Notes: a model not told the origin generated them from the letters alone. A stretch of 64,000 bases of DNA from CAYFQB01 sp964345225 (GCA_964345225.1 CAYFQB010000083.1:1-64000), one strand, 5' to 3'; numbered from the stretch's first letter, positions 27,370-36,946 are shown. Translations and numbers: made by a program.

Positions 27370-27762
27370 ATGGCTTTGATAACATATAATGCAACAGGTA
27401 GACGAAAGACATCGATCGCCAGGGTAAATATTACCCCCGGAACCGGTAAAATAACTGTTAATAAAAAACCTCTGGAATTGTATTTTCCAAGAGAAACTTT
27501 GCGCATGATAATCAGGCAGCCTGTTGAACTTGTTGGAGCAACAGGCAAGCATGACATATCTGTAAAGGTTCAGGGTGGTGGACTGACCGGGCAGGCCGGC
27601 GCAATCAGACATGGCATAACCAGGGCGCTTGTTAAAATGGACAGCGATTTAAAAATCAAACTTAAAAAAGATGGTTTTTTAACAAGGGATCCAAGAGAAA
27701 AAGAAAGGAAGAAATACGGTCTGAAAGGTGCCAGAAAACGCTTCCAGTTCTCTAAGAGATAA
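27370..27762 (+). CDS. rpsI: 30S ribosomal protein S9
   Basis: S9 binds the 30S head; its C-terminal tail reaches the P-site tRNA. The 130-residue protein has the expected TGRRKTSIARVNITPGTGK opening, the signature GGGLTGQAGAIRHGITRAL and the basic ending with a final KR (ARKRFQFSKR). A good ribosome site AAAGGAG precedes the ATG. A terminator follows 27 bases after the stop and ends the rplM-rpsI unit. Confidence 0.98.
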   Translation: MALITYNATGRRKTSIARVNITPGTGKITVNKKPLELYFPRETLRMIIRQPVELVGATGKHDISVKVQGGGLTGQAGAIRHGITRALVKMDSDLKIKLKKDGFLTRDPREKERKKYGLKGARKRFQFSKR

Positions 27763-27789
27763 TATTCAACTTTTATCTATTAAATAAAG

Positions 27790-27820
27790 GGCTCGTTCAC
27801 TGGACGAGCCTTTTATTTTT
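27790..27820 (+). terminator. Rho-independent terminator after rpsI
   Basis: GGCTCGT (27790-27796, one base bulged) pairs with ACGAGCC (27804-27810) around a TCACTGG loop, followed by TTTTATTTTTT. It separates the ribosomal unit from argC. Confidence 0.9.
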
Positions 27821-27835
27821 TCTTATAATGTTTCA

Positions 27836-28903
27836 ATGAAGATGTTATTTAAAAAACAAAAAAAGCTAAAGGTTGCTGTATGCGGTGGCAGTGGTTACAC
27901 CGGGGTGGAACTCTTACGCATTCTGCATAGCCATCCTTACATCGAAATAACTGCCGTAACCTCTGAGAAATCATCAGGGAAGAAGGTTAGTGAGGTTTTT
28001 CCATCCCTTTACAAATTTGACAATTATGTTTATGAACACCTAAATAAGGAAAAACTGCTTGATAAGGCTGATATCTTCTTTTGTGCACTCCCTCATGGTG
28101 CATCTCAAGATACAGTTGATTTCTTTTACAAGAATAATAAGATAGTAATTGATCTTTCAGCAGACTACCGTCTTGTTGATCCAAAAATTTATAAAGAATG
28201 GTATGGGCTTCTGCACAAGTATACCTCTACTCTAAAAAAATCTGTATATGGACTTCCGGAGATTTACAGAAATAAGATCAAAAAGGCTAGCTTAATAGCA
28301 AATCCAGGGTGCTATCCAACAGGAGCAATCATCGGGCTCTTACCTGCGGTAAAGAACAAGCTTATTGATGTTTCTTCAATAGTTATAGATTCTAAATCCG
28401 GTACCAGCGGTGCAGGCAGAAAGGCTGATTTATCTGTCTCATACTGTGAAGTTAATGAAGGACTCAAGGCATATGGAGTCGGCACACACCGTCATACGCC
28501 TGAGATTGAACAAGAATTATCTTTTCTGGCAGGAAAAAAGATAAAAGTAAATTTTACTCCACATCTTATCCCGGTAGACAGGGGCATTTTGACAACTATA
28601 TATGCTCCATTAAAGAAGAAGATAACCGAGCAGGAAATATTCAAAATCTACTGTAAAACATACAATAAAGAACCCTTTTTAAATGTTCTGAAAAACAATG
28701 TTTTCCCTAACATAAAGAATGTACGGGGCACAAACTTCTGTGAAATGGGGCTAAAACTTAACAAACGGACAAATACGCTAATAATAGTAACAGCGATCGA
28801 CAATCTCGTCAAAGGTGCTTCAGGCCAGGCAGTACAAAACATGAACATAATGATGGGGCTTGATGAAACCACTGGGCTTAACAATCCAGCACTGTTCCCA
28901 TGA
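27836..28903 (+). CDS. argC: N-acetyl-gamma-glutamyl-phosphate reductase
   Basis: ArgC reduces N-acetylglutamyl phosphate with NADPH, the third step of arginine synthesis. The N-terminal Rossmann motif is VAVCGGSGYTGVELLRIL, and the catalytic Cys lies in ANPGCYPTGAIIGLLPA (about residue 161). The conserved KSGTSGAGRK and HRHTPEIEQ segments are present. Length 355 is typical of the long form. An ATG two codons later is also possible. argJ follows after seven bases. Confidence 0.97.
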   Translation: MKMLFKKQKKLKVAVCGGSGYTGVELLRILHSHPYIEITAVTSEKSSGKKVSEVFPSLYKFDNYVYEHLNKEKLLDKADIFFCALPHGASQDTVDFFYKNNKIVIDLSADYRLVDPKIYKEWYGLLHKYTSTLKKSVYGLPEIYRNKIKKASLIANPGCYPTGAIIGLLPAVKNKLIDVSSIVIDSKSGTSGAGRKADLSVSYCEVNEGLKAYGVGTHRHTPEIEQELSFLAGKKIKVNFTPHLIPVDRGILTTIYAPLKKKITEQEIFKIYCKTYNKEPFLNVLKNNVFPNIKNVRGTNFCEMGLKLNKRTNTLIIVTAIDNLVKGASGQAVQNMNIMMGLDETTGLNNPALFP

Positions 28904-28910
28904 GAATAAA

Positions 28911-30086
28911 ATGATACCTAAAGGATTTTTATTTTCAACCGCTGAGGCATCTATAAAAAGGCCTGGCAGTATTGATATTGCACTAATACTTTCAGAAGTA
29001 GAGGCAAATATCTCAGGCACATTTACAACAAATTCTGTCAAGGCTGCACCGGTTAAACTCTGCAAGCAGAAAATAAAATCAGGCAAAGGACAGGCAATAA
29101 TAGTAAACAGTGGAAATGCAAATGCATGTACCGGCAGAAAGGGTCTGATGGATGCAGTCAAAATAGTCTCAATAGTAGCAAAACAGCTCGGAATAAAGCC
29201 ATCTCTCATTTATAACTGTTCAACAGGAGTAATCGGCAAACCAATGCCTATGAAAATAATAATCCCCTCACTTTATATACTTACAAGAGAGATCGGGAAT
29301 TCTTCCTTTGAGGACGTTGCAAAGGCAATTACAACGACTGATTCTTTTCACAAGATGGCCTACAAAAAAATAAGAATTGGCGGAAAACCTGGGATAATAT
29401 CAGGAATATGCAAAGGCGCCGGCATGATCTCTCCAAACATGGCAACCATGCTCTGCTTTATCATTACTGATATTGCAGTAGAGCATAAAACCCTGAACTC
29501 AGTCCTGAAAGCATCTGTACAAAAATCCTTCAACCGTATAACTGTTGACGGTGATATGTCAACTAATGACACGGTACTACTGATGTCAAACGGCATGCTG
29601 GGTAACAAAGCTATTACATCGAAATCAGATTACTTTAAACCTTTTCAAAAAGCTGTCGATGAAATTACTTGTAAACTTTCAAAGCTCGTAGTGAGCGACG
29701 GTGAAGGAGCCACAAAACTTGTAGAAATCTCGGTAAGGGGTGCAAGAAGCGAATCTGATGCAGAAAAGGCTTCATTCGCTGTCGCAAATTCAAACCTTGT
29801 GAAAACAGCCCTATACGGTAATGATGCAAACTGGGGAAGAATAATGGCTGCTCTCGGTTATTCTGGAATCAGGTTTAACGAAGAAAAAACCGACATTTTT
29901 TTAAATAATGTCAAGGTTGTAAAAAGTGGAATATCAAACAATAAAGACAGAGAAGCAACTAATGTCCTGAAATCGGACATAATCAAGATAACTATAGACC
30001 TGCATTCCGGTAGTTCATCAGTAAAAGTCCTCACCTGCGACCTGACAGAGGAGTATGTTCATATAAACGCCAGATACAGGACATAG
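28911..30086 (+). CDS. argJ: Bifunctional ornithine acetyltransferase/N-acetylglutamate synthase
   Basis: ArgJ moves the acetyl group from acetylornithine to glutamate and so recycles it. The 391-residue precursor is cut by itself before a Thr; the cleavage motif is visible as GAGMISPNMATML, with Thr about residue 185. The conserved ATKLVEISVRGA and GNDANWGRIMAALGYSG blocks follow. The ATG at 28911 (MIPKGFLFS) fits family starts better than the open frame upstream that overlaps argC. Operon with argC; argD and argF are at 56631-58748. argB is not in the window. Confidence 0.96.
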   Translation: MIPKGFLFSTAEASIKRPGSIDIALILSEVEANISGTFTTNSVKAAPVKLCKQKIKSGKGQAIIVNSGNANACTGRKGLMDAVKIVSIVAKQLGIKPSLIYNCSTGVIGKPMPMKIIIPSLYILTREIGNSSFEDVAKAITTTDSFHKMAYKKIRIGGKPGIISGICKGAGMISPNMATMLCFIITDIAVEHKTLNSVLKASVQKSFNRITVDGDMSTNDTVLLMSNGMLGNKAITSKSDYFKPFQKAVDEITCKLSKLVVSDGEGATKLVEISVRGARSESDAEKASFAVANSNLVKTALYGNDANWGRIMAALGYSGIRFNEEKTDIFLNNVKVVKSGISNNKDREATNVLKSDIIKITIDLHSGSSSVKVLTCDLTEEYVHINARYRT

Positions 30087-30301
30087 TTCTAACCTCAGAA
30101 AATACTACAGTATTAGTTGCTAAAAAGACCAATCGGCAGAATTCTAAAAGAAAAAGCAGGGATTAGGATATCAGGTTATCAGGAAATTATTCGCTATGCG
30201 CTTTGTGCCATGCGCTATGCGATAGTTAAGAAATAAGTAGTAAAAAAACCGGGCGGTGCTGGTTTTTTTGATAAATCGGGATGTGCTGAGGCAAAAATCA
30301 C
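30087..30301 (+). repeat. Composite intergenic repeat region 5 (short)
   Basis: Between the convergent argJ and cooC genes the gap has AGGATATCAGGTTATCAGGAAAT, then CGCTATGCGCTTTGTGCCATGCGCTATGCG (units of the CGCCATGCGC module), then AAATAAGTAGTAAAAAAACC. It is a partial copy without the GTTACGTC block. Confidence 0.6.
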
Positions 30302-31069
30302 TTACGGGATCTCAAATTTATCCAGAATTTCATACATGGCTTTAACTGCAGCAGAATTGGAAGGCAGGTTAATTATTGCCTTCCCATGCAGGTCATATTC
30401 AAAAATCTTTACATCATGAGGTACAAAGCCTTCAAATTCAAGCGGAAATTCTTTTACAAGCTTCCTGACCTCCTCCTCCCCGTCTCCTGATATGCGATTG
30501 ATTATTAGTGCATGTCTGTCAACATCCAGGTCAAGCTCCTTAACAAGGCTGTCAATCCGCTGTGCTGTCCTTATACCTCTTACAGTCGGGTCGCTGATTA
30601 TTAAAAGCAGGTCTACTTTGTGAGTAGTTCTTCTACTGAGATGTTCCATGCCTGCCTCGTTGTCTATAACAACATATGGATATGTTTCTGCAAGCTTGTC
30701 TGTATACTTCCTGATTATGTAATTGGCAGCACAGTAGCATCCAGGTCCCTCAGGCCTTCCCATAACTATCAGGTCAACTCCCTTTGACTCAATGATTGAC
30801 TGTTGAACCTGGTAATCGAAGAGCTGTTCCATGGACATGCCACCGGGCCTTTCTGTCCCGCTTCTGATTGTCTGTAAAGACTCTTCTCTCAGGTTACCTA
30901 TCGTGGCATGAACTTCAACACCCAATGCCTCATTCAGACATGAATTACTGTCAGCATCGACTGCAAGTACAGGTTTCTTCTTCCTTTCCATAAGATACTT
31001 TACTGTCAGCCCTGCGATACTGGTTTTACCTGTTCCGCCCTTACCTGCTACTGCAATTACAAATGCCAT
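30302..31069 (-). CDS. cooC: CooC-type nickel-insertion ATPase, copy 1
   Basis: CooC proteins are dimeric P-loop ATPases (MinD/NifH superfamily) that help load nickel into CO dehydrogenase; AcsF does the same for acetyl-CoA synthase. The 255-residue protein has the deviant Walker A KGGTGKTSIAG (about residues 9-19), the Switch-like DADSNSCLNEALG, and the GCYC metal-binding motif (CxC) that sits at the dimer interface (PGCYCAANY, about residue 110). It is a lone gene; a second copy is at 55763. The CO dehydrogenase genes are not in the window. Confidence 0.88.
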   Translation of the reverse strand: MAFVIAVAGKGGTGKTSIAGLTVKYLMERKKKPVLAVDADSNSCLNEALGVEVHATIGNLREESLQTIRSGTERPGGMSMEQLFDYQVQQSIIESKGVDLIVMGRPEGPGCYCAANYIIRKYTDKLAETYPYVVIDNEAGMEHLSRRTTHKVDLLLIISDPTVRGIRTAQRIDSLVKELDLDVDRHALIINRISGDGEEEVRKLVKEFPLEFEGFVPHDVKIFEYDLHGKAIINLPSNSAAVKAMYEILDKFEIP

Positions 31070-31262
31070 TTGGTTTTACCTCATTTTATATGCAAGATTA
31101 ATACTGAAGCTGATATTTCCCAACCCAGAACAAACCTCAGTCCAGTTTAGTTTAATATAACAAAGATTTGTTGAAATTTTTTATATAATAAGGGAAAATT
31201 GATTAAAATATGTTTATAAACTTTATTATAATTCAATCAGCCTGAAATATGGAGGTTTTTAT

Positions 31263-31763
31263 ATGTATAAACTATCTGAAATCTTAATAAGGTATCTTTT
31301 GCAAAGTGCTGTAATCATACTATTTGCTATAACTATAATATTCATTCCTCCAAGTTATGGTAAAAACAAAAATAAAATCATTAAGTATGTCGGTACCGAT
31401 GCCTGCAAGGACTGCCATCCCTCGGAATACGAAAACTTTTTTAAATATGCAAAAAAGAGCAAGTCATTTCAGAGTATAGAAAGGGTTAAAAAAAATCTGA
31501 CCGAAAAAGAGATTAAAAAATGCTATAACTGCCACACAACAGGATATGGCAAGGCAGGTGGTTTCATCAGTCCTGAAAAAACGCCGCATCTGAAGGGCGC
31601 TGGCTGTGAGGTCTGCCACGGTCCGGGTGAATTACATGTCAAGACAACAGACAGAAAATACATAAAAGTAAATTTGAAAAGGGAAGACTGTGAAGCCTGC
31701 CATATATCGGAAAGGGTTCAGGCTTTTAGATTTAAACCCTTGATTCATGGAGGAGCACACTGA
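31263..31763 (+). CDS. Tetrahaem c-type cytochrome, cytochrome c554-like
   Basis: A 166-residue exported protein with a signal peptide (hydrophobic stretch about residues 10-28) and four CxxCH motifs: CKDCH, CYNCH, CEVCH and CEACH. The spacing and the segments GTDACKDCHPSEYENF, CHTTGYG and GAGCEVCHGPGE match the cytochrome c554-type haem domain (Cytochrome_C554 Pfam family). It would carry electrons in the periplasm. Strong GGAGG before the ATG and a TATAAT at 31227-31232 upstream. It is a lone gene, so its redox partner is unknown. The family's usual additional C-terminal haems are absent. Confidence 0.88.
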   Translation: MYKLSEILIRYLLQSAVIILFAITIIFIPPSYGKNKNKIIKYVGTDACKDCHPSEYENFFKYAKKSKSFQSIERVKKNLTEKEIKKCYNCHTTGYGKAGGFISPEKTPHLKGAGCEVCHGPGELHVKTTDRKYIKVNLKREDCEACHISERVQAFRFKPLIHGGAH

Positions 31764-31775
31764 AAGTTAAGGCTT

Positions 31776-32492
31776 TCAGGTTTTCTTTAATCTGAGAGTT
31801 CTCAACCTGGCGAGATCCTCCTGATAGCCGTAAATATGAGCACCGGCACTGTATGCACATATAGGACCATTATTGATTCTGCTTTCCATAGCTACAAATT
31901 TTTTAAGAAGCTCGATACCGCCAAGATTTGTCGGGAACCCCGCCCAGAGATCCCAGGAACGAAAATAGCAGCTTACTGTAAGAACCAGGTCATCCTCTAC
32001 AGGGATAGCCTTGAAATCTAAAAGCCTCAGGCAAGGAGGATCAAGCTTGCCATCGTTTCCAAAACAAATATCATGGTCCTCTGGAGTCCCTATTTCAACA
32101 ACAGCATGATTGGTAAGAGGGGCCTCTTTGAGCACTTTTATCACCCTCTCGAGCTGGGTGCCCCCGTTTGGCATTGGATAGTGTATTCTGCTTGCATATT
32201 TATATGTTTCGTTTTCGGATAGCTCTGGATTCATTAAGTAATTCACAAAATAGTCTTCTATATATTCCATAGTAGTGGGAGCAGGCAACCCCGAACCAGG
32301 TGGCATTGTTGGAATCATATCCTCGCTTGGATGTTCAATATACACGGCAATACCTGGATATTGAAGCCGGTACTGTTCTTTTTCAAACGAACCTCTCTGT
32401 ATCTCCTGTATATAGGCATTATCAAATATATTATAAATCAACTGAAACCATGCATCAGATATGGTTTTAGCCTTTAAAAAGAATGGTTGCAT
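31776..32492 (-). CDS. ThyA-like protein, archaeal-type thymidylate synthase family
   Basis: The C-terminal half carries the thymidylate synthase pattern: PPC with Cys154 as nucleophile (DPPCLRLLDF), RSWD at 179-182, GFPTN at 186-190, and AHIYGYQEDL with His219 and Tyr221. In ThyA these are the catalytic Cys, the phosphate Arg and the dUMP-binding Asp/Asn/His/Tyr. The usual Leu-Pro-Pro-Cys-His is LDPPCLR here, so the residue after Cys is not His. Length 238 is shorter than E. coli ThyA and near the archaeal form. It may make dTMP or hydroxymethylate another pyrimidine. Lone gene. Confidence 0.72.
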   Translation of the reverse strand: MQPFFLKAKTISDAWFQLIYNIFDNAYIQEIQRGSFEKEQYRLQYPGIAVYIEHPSEDMIPTMPPGSGLPAPTTMEYIEDYFVNYLMNPELSENETYKYASRIHYPMPNGGTQLERVIKVLKEAPLTNHAVVEIGTPEDHDICFGNDGKLDPPCLRLLDFKAIPVEDDLVLTVSCYFRSWDLWAGFPTNLGGIELLKKFVAMESRINNGPICAYSAGAHIYGYQEDLARLRTLRLKKT

Positions 32493-32684
32493 TAATTTCT
32501 CCTTTTCTGGTTAACTTAATTAAAATATTCAATATAATACAGGATGTATTATTTATCCTTTTGGGAAATATAATCTATCTTTGGTTATATAGTCAAACTT
32601 GCTTATTTCGCTATAATTTTAAATAGATGCAAAAAAAAGGTTCAACAGGCATCAAATCGTGTATAATAATATTTACAATCAGTA

Positions 32685-33995
32685 ATGGTACTCGAAATAA
32701 TATTTATCCTTGTTTTTATTATATTTAACGGATTCTTCTCAGCATCAGAAATCGCCGTTGTTACTTCACGTAAATCTTATGTAAAAAACCTATTAGAGAA
32801 AGGCAGCCGAAAGGCGGAAAAACTTAATAAGCTTCAGGCAGAGCCTGACAGGTTTCTTGCCACAGTCCAGGTAGGCGTAACTGTTATGGGTGCACTTGCA
32901 TCTGCCATCGGAGGCGCTGCGGCAGTAAAAACCTTAAAACCCATTATTGCCAACATTCCTGTCCCCTTTATTTCAAAAGGAGCCGAGGCCATTTCTATAG
33001 GTATCATGGTCTTCATCATCTCATATCTTTCCATAATCATTGGTGAACTGGTACCTAAGTCAATAGCCTTGAGACATCCCGAAAAAATCGGGCTTTTCGT
33101 TGCAGAACCGATATCGTTCATATCAAAAATTTCATCATTTTTCGTGAACATATTGACAACAAGCAGTAACTTTTTTCTGAAACCATTCGGAGCAAAGTCA
33201 TTCTCTGAACGTTCATTCATCAGCGAGGAAGAGATCAAACTTTTAATAGAAGAGGTTAAAGACCGGGGTATATTCGGCCCAACAGAGCAGGAATTGATTC
33301 ACAGTGTTTTCCGGTTTACTGACATATCCGTTAAAGGAGTAATGGTACCTATTACTGAAATGGTTTCTTTCAATATAAGAGAGTCGCCTGAAGTCGTTAT
33401 TAAAACAATCTCAGAAGAAAACCTCTCAAGATACCCTGTATATGACAAGGACAGGTCAGATATTAAAGGTATACTTTACAGTAAAGACGTCTTCAATGAA
33501 CTTGCATACAAAAGAGAGATTGTAATTCCAAGACTCTTACATTATGCCCTGTTCGTACCGGAAACCATGAAGATTAGTGTCCTGATGAGGGAAATGCAGA
33601 AGAAAAGACAGCATATGGCGATCGTAATAGATGAATATGGATCAGTAGCGGGCATTGTAACAATCGAGGACCTGCTTGAGGAAATTGTTGGAGAAATAAG
33701 GGATGAATATGATATTGAAAGCCCTGTGCAGATACTCAAAAACGGGGTAACGCTAGTAGATGCTTCTCTGGCGATAAGGGACCTTAATGAAGATTATAAT
33801 TTCAAGATTCCTGAATCCATCGAATATGATACAATTGGAGGTTTTCTTCTTTCCAGCCTCCAGAGAGTTCCTTCTGTCGGTGACAGTTTTAATACCGAAA
33901 CACATAAGTTCACAATCATCAGTATGAAAGGCCGACGCATTTTAAAGATAAGAATTGAGATACTGGAAGATTCAGAAGAAATAAAAAGTACCTGA
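32685..33995 (+). CDS. Hemolysin-C/CNNM family membrane protein with CBS pair and CorC domain
   Basis: The 436-residue protein has an N-terminal DUF21 (CNNM) membrane domain with about four helices (residues 1-190, including FSASEIAVVTSRKSYVK), a CBS pair (about 210-340, with MVPITEMV and YGSVAGIVTIEDLLEEIVGE) and a C-terminal CorC/HlyC transporter-associated domain (about 350-430). Members are linked to magnesium or cobalt efflux; 'hemolysin' is a historical label. It is a lone + strand gene convergent with glgC, four bases apart. Confidence 0.92.
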   Translation: MVLEIIFILVFIIFNGFFSASEIAVVTSRKSYVKNLLEKGSRKAEKLNKLQAEPDRFLATVQVGVTVMGALASAIGGAAAVKTLKPIIANIPVPFISKGAEAISIGIMVFIISYLSIIIGELVPKSIALRHPEKIGLFVAEPISFISKISSFFVNILTTSSNFFLKPFGAKSFSERSFISEEEIKLLIEEVKDRGIFGPTEQELIHSVFRFTDISVKGVMVPITEMVSFNIRESPEVVIKTISEENLSRYPVYDKDRSDIKGILYSKDVFNELAYKREIVIPRLLHYALFVPETMKISVLMREMQKKRQHMAIVIDEYGSVAGIVTIEDLLEEIVGEIRDEYDIESPVQILKNGVTLVDASLAIRDLNEDYNFKIPESIEYDTIGGFLLSSLQRVPSVGDSFNTETHKFTIISMKGRRILKIRIEILEDSEEIKST

Positions 33996-33998
33996 ATA

Positions 33999-35222
33999 TT
34001 ATTTAACCATCCTTGAAACGTATCTTTTACCCCTTGGCAGGATCCTGATTCCGGAAGGATCAATATGACATTTGAAACGATCAGCCTCTATATCAAATCC
34101 AATCTTAACACCTTCTTCAAGGACATTCAATTTGTCGATAATCACATTCCTGAACTTTGAGCCCTTTTTTAGTACAACATGATCCATAATTATTGAATCT
34201 TCTACTTCTACATCATCTTCAATTAACACGCCTCCCCTGATAATTGAATTTTTTATTTTTGCATTATGGACCACGACCCCTTCTGCAACAAAACTGTTTA
34301 TAATCTCTGAATCAAAAAATTTTGCTGCAGGGCCTTCGTAGCTTGCAGGATGTATAAGCCAGTCCCTGTTATCAAGTTCAAAAAGAGGTTGTTTGCCGAG
34401 CATATCCATATTGGCCTGCCAGTATGCAGGAATGGTTCCAACATCCCTCCAGTATCCAACCTCCTCGTAGGATTTAATCCCTGGAATAAGGTTTGACTCG
34501 AAATTGTAAGCAAAAAGTCTTTTTGACTTGACTAAACCGGGCATTACATAGCCGCCGAAGTCATGCTGTTTCTTCCTCTGCGCATCTGCAAGAACATCTA
34601 TAAGTGTATCTGCATTAAATATGTAATTTCCCATTGAGGCATAAACGCGATCAGGGTCACCAGGCATGGGTTGGGGTTTTTTAGGCTTCTCCTGGAAGCC
34701 GACAATCCTTCCATTTTCCTCAGTTGAGATAATACCTAACGACCTTGCAACTTCTATTGGAACCGGTCGAGCTGCAATAGTAGCGATTGCGTCATTTTCA
34801 ATATGGAATTGTATCATCTGGCGAATATCCATACGGTATATGTGGTCTGCTCCAAAAATAGCAACTATTGCTGGATTTTGCTGGCGTATAAGGTTAATAT
34901 TCTGGAACACCGCATCTGCAGTACCCTGAAACCAGTCTGGTCCCATTCTCATCTGTGGTGGCACAAGGGCAACAAAATGGTCTTTGGCAACAGACGTGAA
35001 CATCCAGTTTTTTCTAATATGTTCTATCAAGGACTGTGATTTGTATTGAACAAGGAGATAGACCGAAAATATTCTGGAATTGATTAAGTTGCTGAGTACA
35101 AAATCAACTATGCGATATCTCCCTCCAATAGGAACTGCTGGTTTTGAACGATCAACAGTAAGAGGAAAGAGCCTCTCGCCTTTTCCTCCTGCTAAAATCA
35201 AAGCCAATACTTTTGGAATCAT
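33999..35222 (-). CDS. glgC: Glucose-1-phosphate adenylyltransferase
   Basis: GlgC makes ADP-glucose from glucose-1-phosphate and ATP, the committed step of glycogen synthesis. The nucleotidyltransferase motif is LILAGGKGERLFPLT at the start, followed by SNLINSRI, FQGTADAVFQN and the C-terminal left-handed helix region (NSIIRGGVLIEDDVEVEDS). Length 407 is normal. GGTGG precedes its ATG. glgB is 25 kb away and no glgA is in the window, so the pathway is dispersed. Confidence 0.96.
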   Translation of the reverse strand: MIPKVLALILAGGKGERLFPLTVDRSKPAVPIGGRYRIVDFVLSNLINSRIFSVYLLVQYKSQSLIEHIRKNWMFTSVAKDHFVALVPPQMRMGPDWFQGTADAVFQNINLIRQQNPAIVAIFGADHIYRMDIRQMIQFHIENDAIATIAARPVPIEVARSLGIISTEENGRIVGFQEKPKKPQPMPGDPDRVYASMGNYIFNADTLIDVLADAQRKKQHDFGGYVMPGLVKSKRLFAYNFESNLIPGIKSYEEVGYWRDVGTIPAYWQANMDMLGKQPLFELDNRDWLIHPASYEGPAAKFFDSEIINSFVAEGVVVHNAKIKNSIIRGGVLIEDDVEVEDSIIMDHVVLKKGSKFRNVIIDKLNVLEEGVKIGFDIEADRFKCHIDPSGIRILPRGKRYVSRMVK

Positions 35223-35324
35223 CTATCCACCTTATTGTCCTTTACCTTGTTATAGAAAACTACCTATAAAATCGGTGCTAATTACCTTATTAAAAATGAA
35301 GGTAGTATAATGCCACTGTCTGCG

Positions 35325-35351
35325 CCGTTAGAGAACTATGTTCTCTAACGG
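35325..35351 (-). repeat. Perfect 12-bp CCGTTAGAGAAC hairpin at the kinase stop
   Basis: CCGTTAGAGAAC (35325-35336) pairs perfectly with GTTCTCTAACGG (35340-35351) around a three-base loop. It overlaps the last codons of the hybrid kinase gene, with no T-run on either side, so it is more likely a dispersed palindrome or mRNA-stabilising hairpin than a simple terminator. Confidence 0.7.
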
Positions 35352-36943
35352 GGTTCACCCCCTAAAATTTCTCTCATCAGGCTGGCAATCTTTCTGGGTG
35401 TGCATGGTTTTGTCTGAATCGCTTTCATCTTCTTCAGTGCATTTTCGTCCTGACCAGCAAGACTGTAGCCTGTTAAAAGAATAAACTTAATATCAGGATT
35501 TATTGATTCCAGTTCTTTAAATAGTTCTACTCCGCCCTTGATAGGCATGAGCATATCAGAAACTACAATATCAATTTTCTGATGTCCAGATCTGTATATT
35601 TCAAAGGCTTCATCACCATTCTTTGCAACTACTACATTGTAACCTAAATTGGACAGTCCGAAACTGAAGAGATCTCTTATAACATCTTCATCTTCGGCAA
35701 ATAGAACAGTCTCATTCCCGGAGATTTTTTCTATATCCCCTCTATCAAATTTTTTGTAATATAGAGGCTTTTGTTCAAGCTTACTTAACTCACATATAGG
35801 CAGATAAATCTTAAAGGCCGTACCAACATCCTTTTTACTAAAAACCTTGATGAAACCCCCGTGTGAATTTACCACTGAATGCACAATTGAAAGGCCGAGG
35901 CCTGTCCCCTTATCTAACTCCTTAGTAGTAAAAAAAGGATCAAATATTTTTTGAATGTCATCTAAATCTATGCCTGTACCAGTATCTGATACAGAAAAAC
36001 ATATATATTCGTTACAGTATCCTTCGGGTTTTAACTGCAGAAGATCATCTGTCAGAACACACTTTTCGGTCTTTATTGTTATAACGCCTTTTCCATCCAT
36101 GGCATCACGGGCATTTAAAATAAGATTCATTACTACCTGTGTAAATTGTCCTGTGTCACATTTTATATTAAAAACATCTTTCTCGATATCTAATTTAACC
36201 TCGATTGTCTCCTCGACTATACGATTTAAAAAATGCAAGGTTTCCTTTATAAAAGAGTTAAAATTAACTATATTGAACTCCAACGGCATCTTCCTGCTGA
36301 AAATAAGTAACTGTTTTACCAGGTCAGCACCTCTTCGGGACAGTGAGCTTATCGAATTTATTTTAGTGCGTATATTCGAATCTTCAGGGATATCACTCAG
36401 GCATATTTCTGAGAACCCCAAGATACCAGTAAGTATGTTATTAAAGTCGTGGGCTATACCTCCAGCAAGCCTTCCAATAGCCTCCATCTTCTGTGTTTCA
36501 TAGAGGAGCACCTGAAGTCTGCGCTCCTCTGCTTCAGCCCTTTCCCTGGCTTTATGGTCAGACCATATATTAAGCGCCCTCTTAATCCTTGCGGGAAGGC
36601 CGGCAATATTTCTTTTTATAATATAATCGGTTGCACCGAGCCTGAGGCTGTCAACAGCTATAAGTTCATTACCCTCACCTGTTATAAAAATAACAGGTAC
36701 ATCTAAACCCAGCTCCTTGCATATCTCAATGGCTTCAATCCCGGTAATATCAGGCAGCGAATAATCAGCAAGAATAATATCAGCACCATAATCAGGTATC
36801 TTCTTCAGGAATTCTTCCCGGTCCCTCGCAACTTCATACTCAAAATCAATTCCTGCCTTATTAAGCTGATATAGCTCAAGCTCTATATCGTCAAGATTGT
36901 CTTCAAGAAAAAAAATCCTTAGTTTCTTTTCTCCATAATTCAT
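35345..36943 (-). CDS. Hybrid receiver-histidine kinase-receiver protein
   Basis: The 532-residue cytoplasmic protein has three parts. An N-terminal receiver (residues 8-125) has the phospho-Asp in ILADYSLPD and the Lys in KRNIAG. A HisKA/HATPase_c kinase (about 155-375) has AGGIAHDFNNILTGILGF (NtrB-like H-box), MNLILNARDAM and GTGLGLSIVHS. A C-terminal receiver (about 410-525) has DIVVSDMLMPIKG. It has no membrane segment. It follows a CheY-like regulator (three-base gap) and the haem-motif kinase, suggesting one phosphorelay. Output is unknown. Confidence 0.9.
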   Translation of the reverse strand: MNYGEKKLRIFFLEDNLDDIELELYQLNKAGIDFEYEVARDREEFLKKIPDYGADIILADYSLPDITGIEAIEICKELGLDVPVIFITGEGNELIAVDSLRLGATDYIIKRNIAGLPARIKRALNIWSDHKARERAEAEERRLQVLLYETQKMEAIGRLAGGIAHDFNNILTGILGFSEICLSDIPEDSNIRTKINSISSLSRRGADLVKQLLIFSRKMPLEFNIVNFNSFIKETLHFLNRIVEETIEVKLDIEKDVFNIKCDTGQFTQVVMNLILNARDAMDGKGVITIKTEKCVLTDDLLQLKPEGYCNEYICFSVSDTGTGIDLDDIQKIFDPFFTTKELDKGTGLGLSIVHSVVNSHGGFIKVFSKKDVGTAFKIYLPICELSKLEQKPLYYKKFDRGDIEKISGNETVLFAEDEDVIRDLFSFGLSNLGYNVVVAKNGDEAFEIYRSGHQKIDIVVSDMLMPIKGGVELFKELESINPDIKFILLTGYSLAGQDENALKKMKAIQTKPCTPRKIASLMREILGGEPR

Positions 36944-36946
36944 AAG

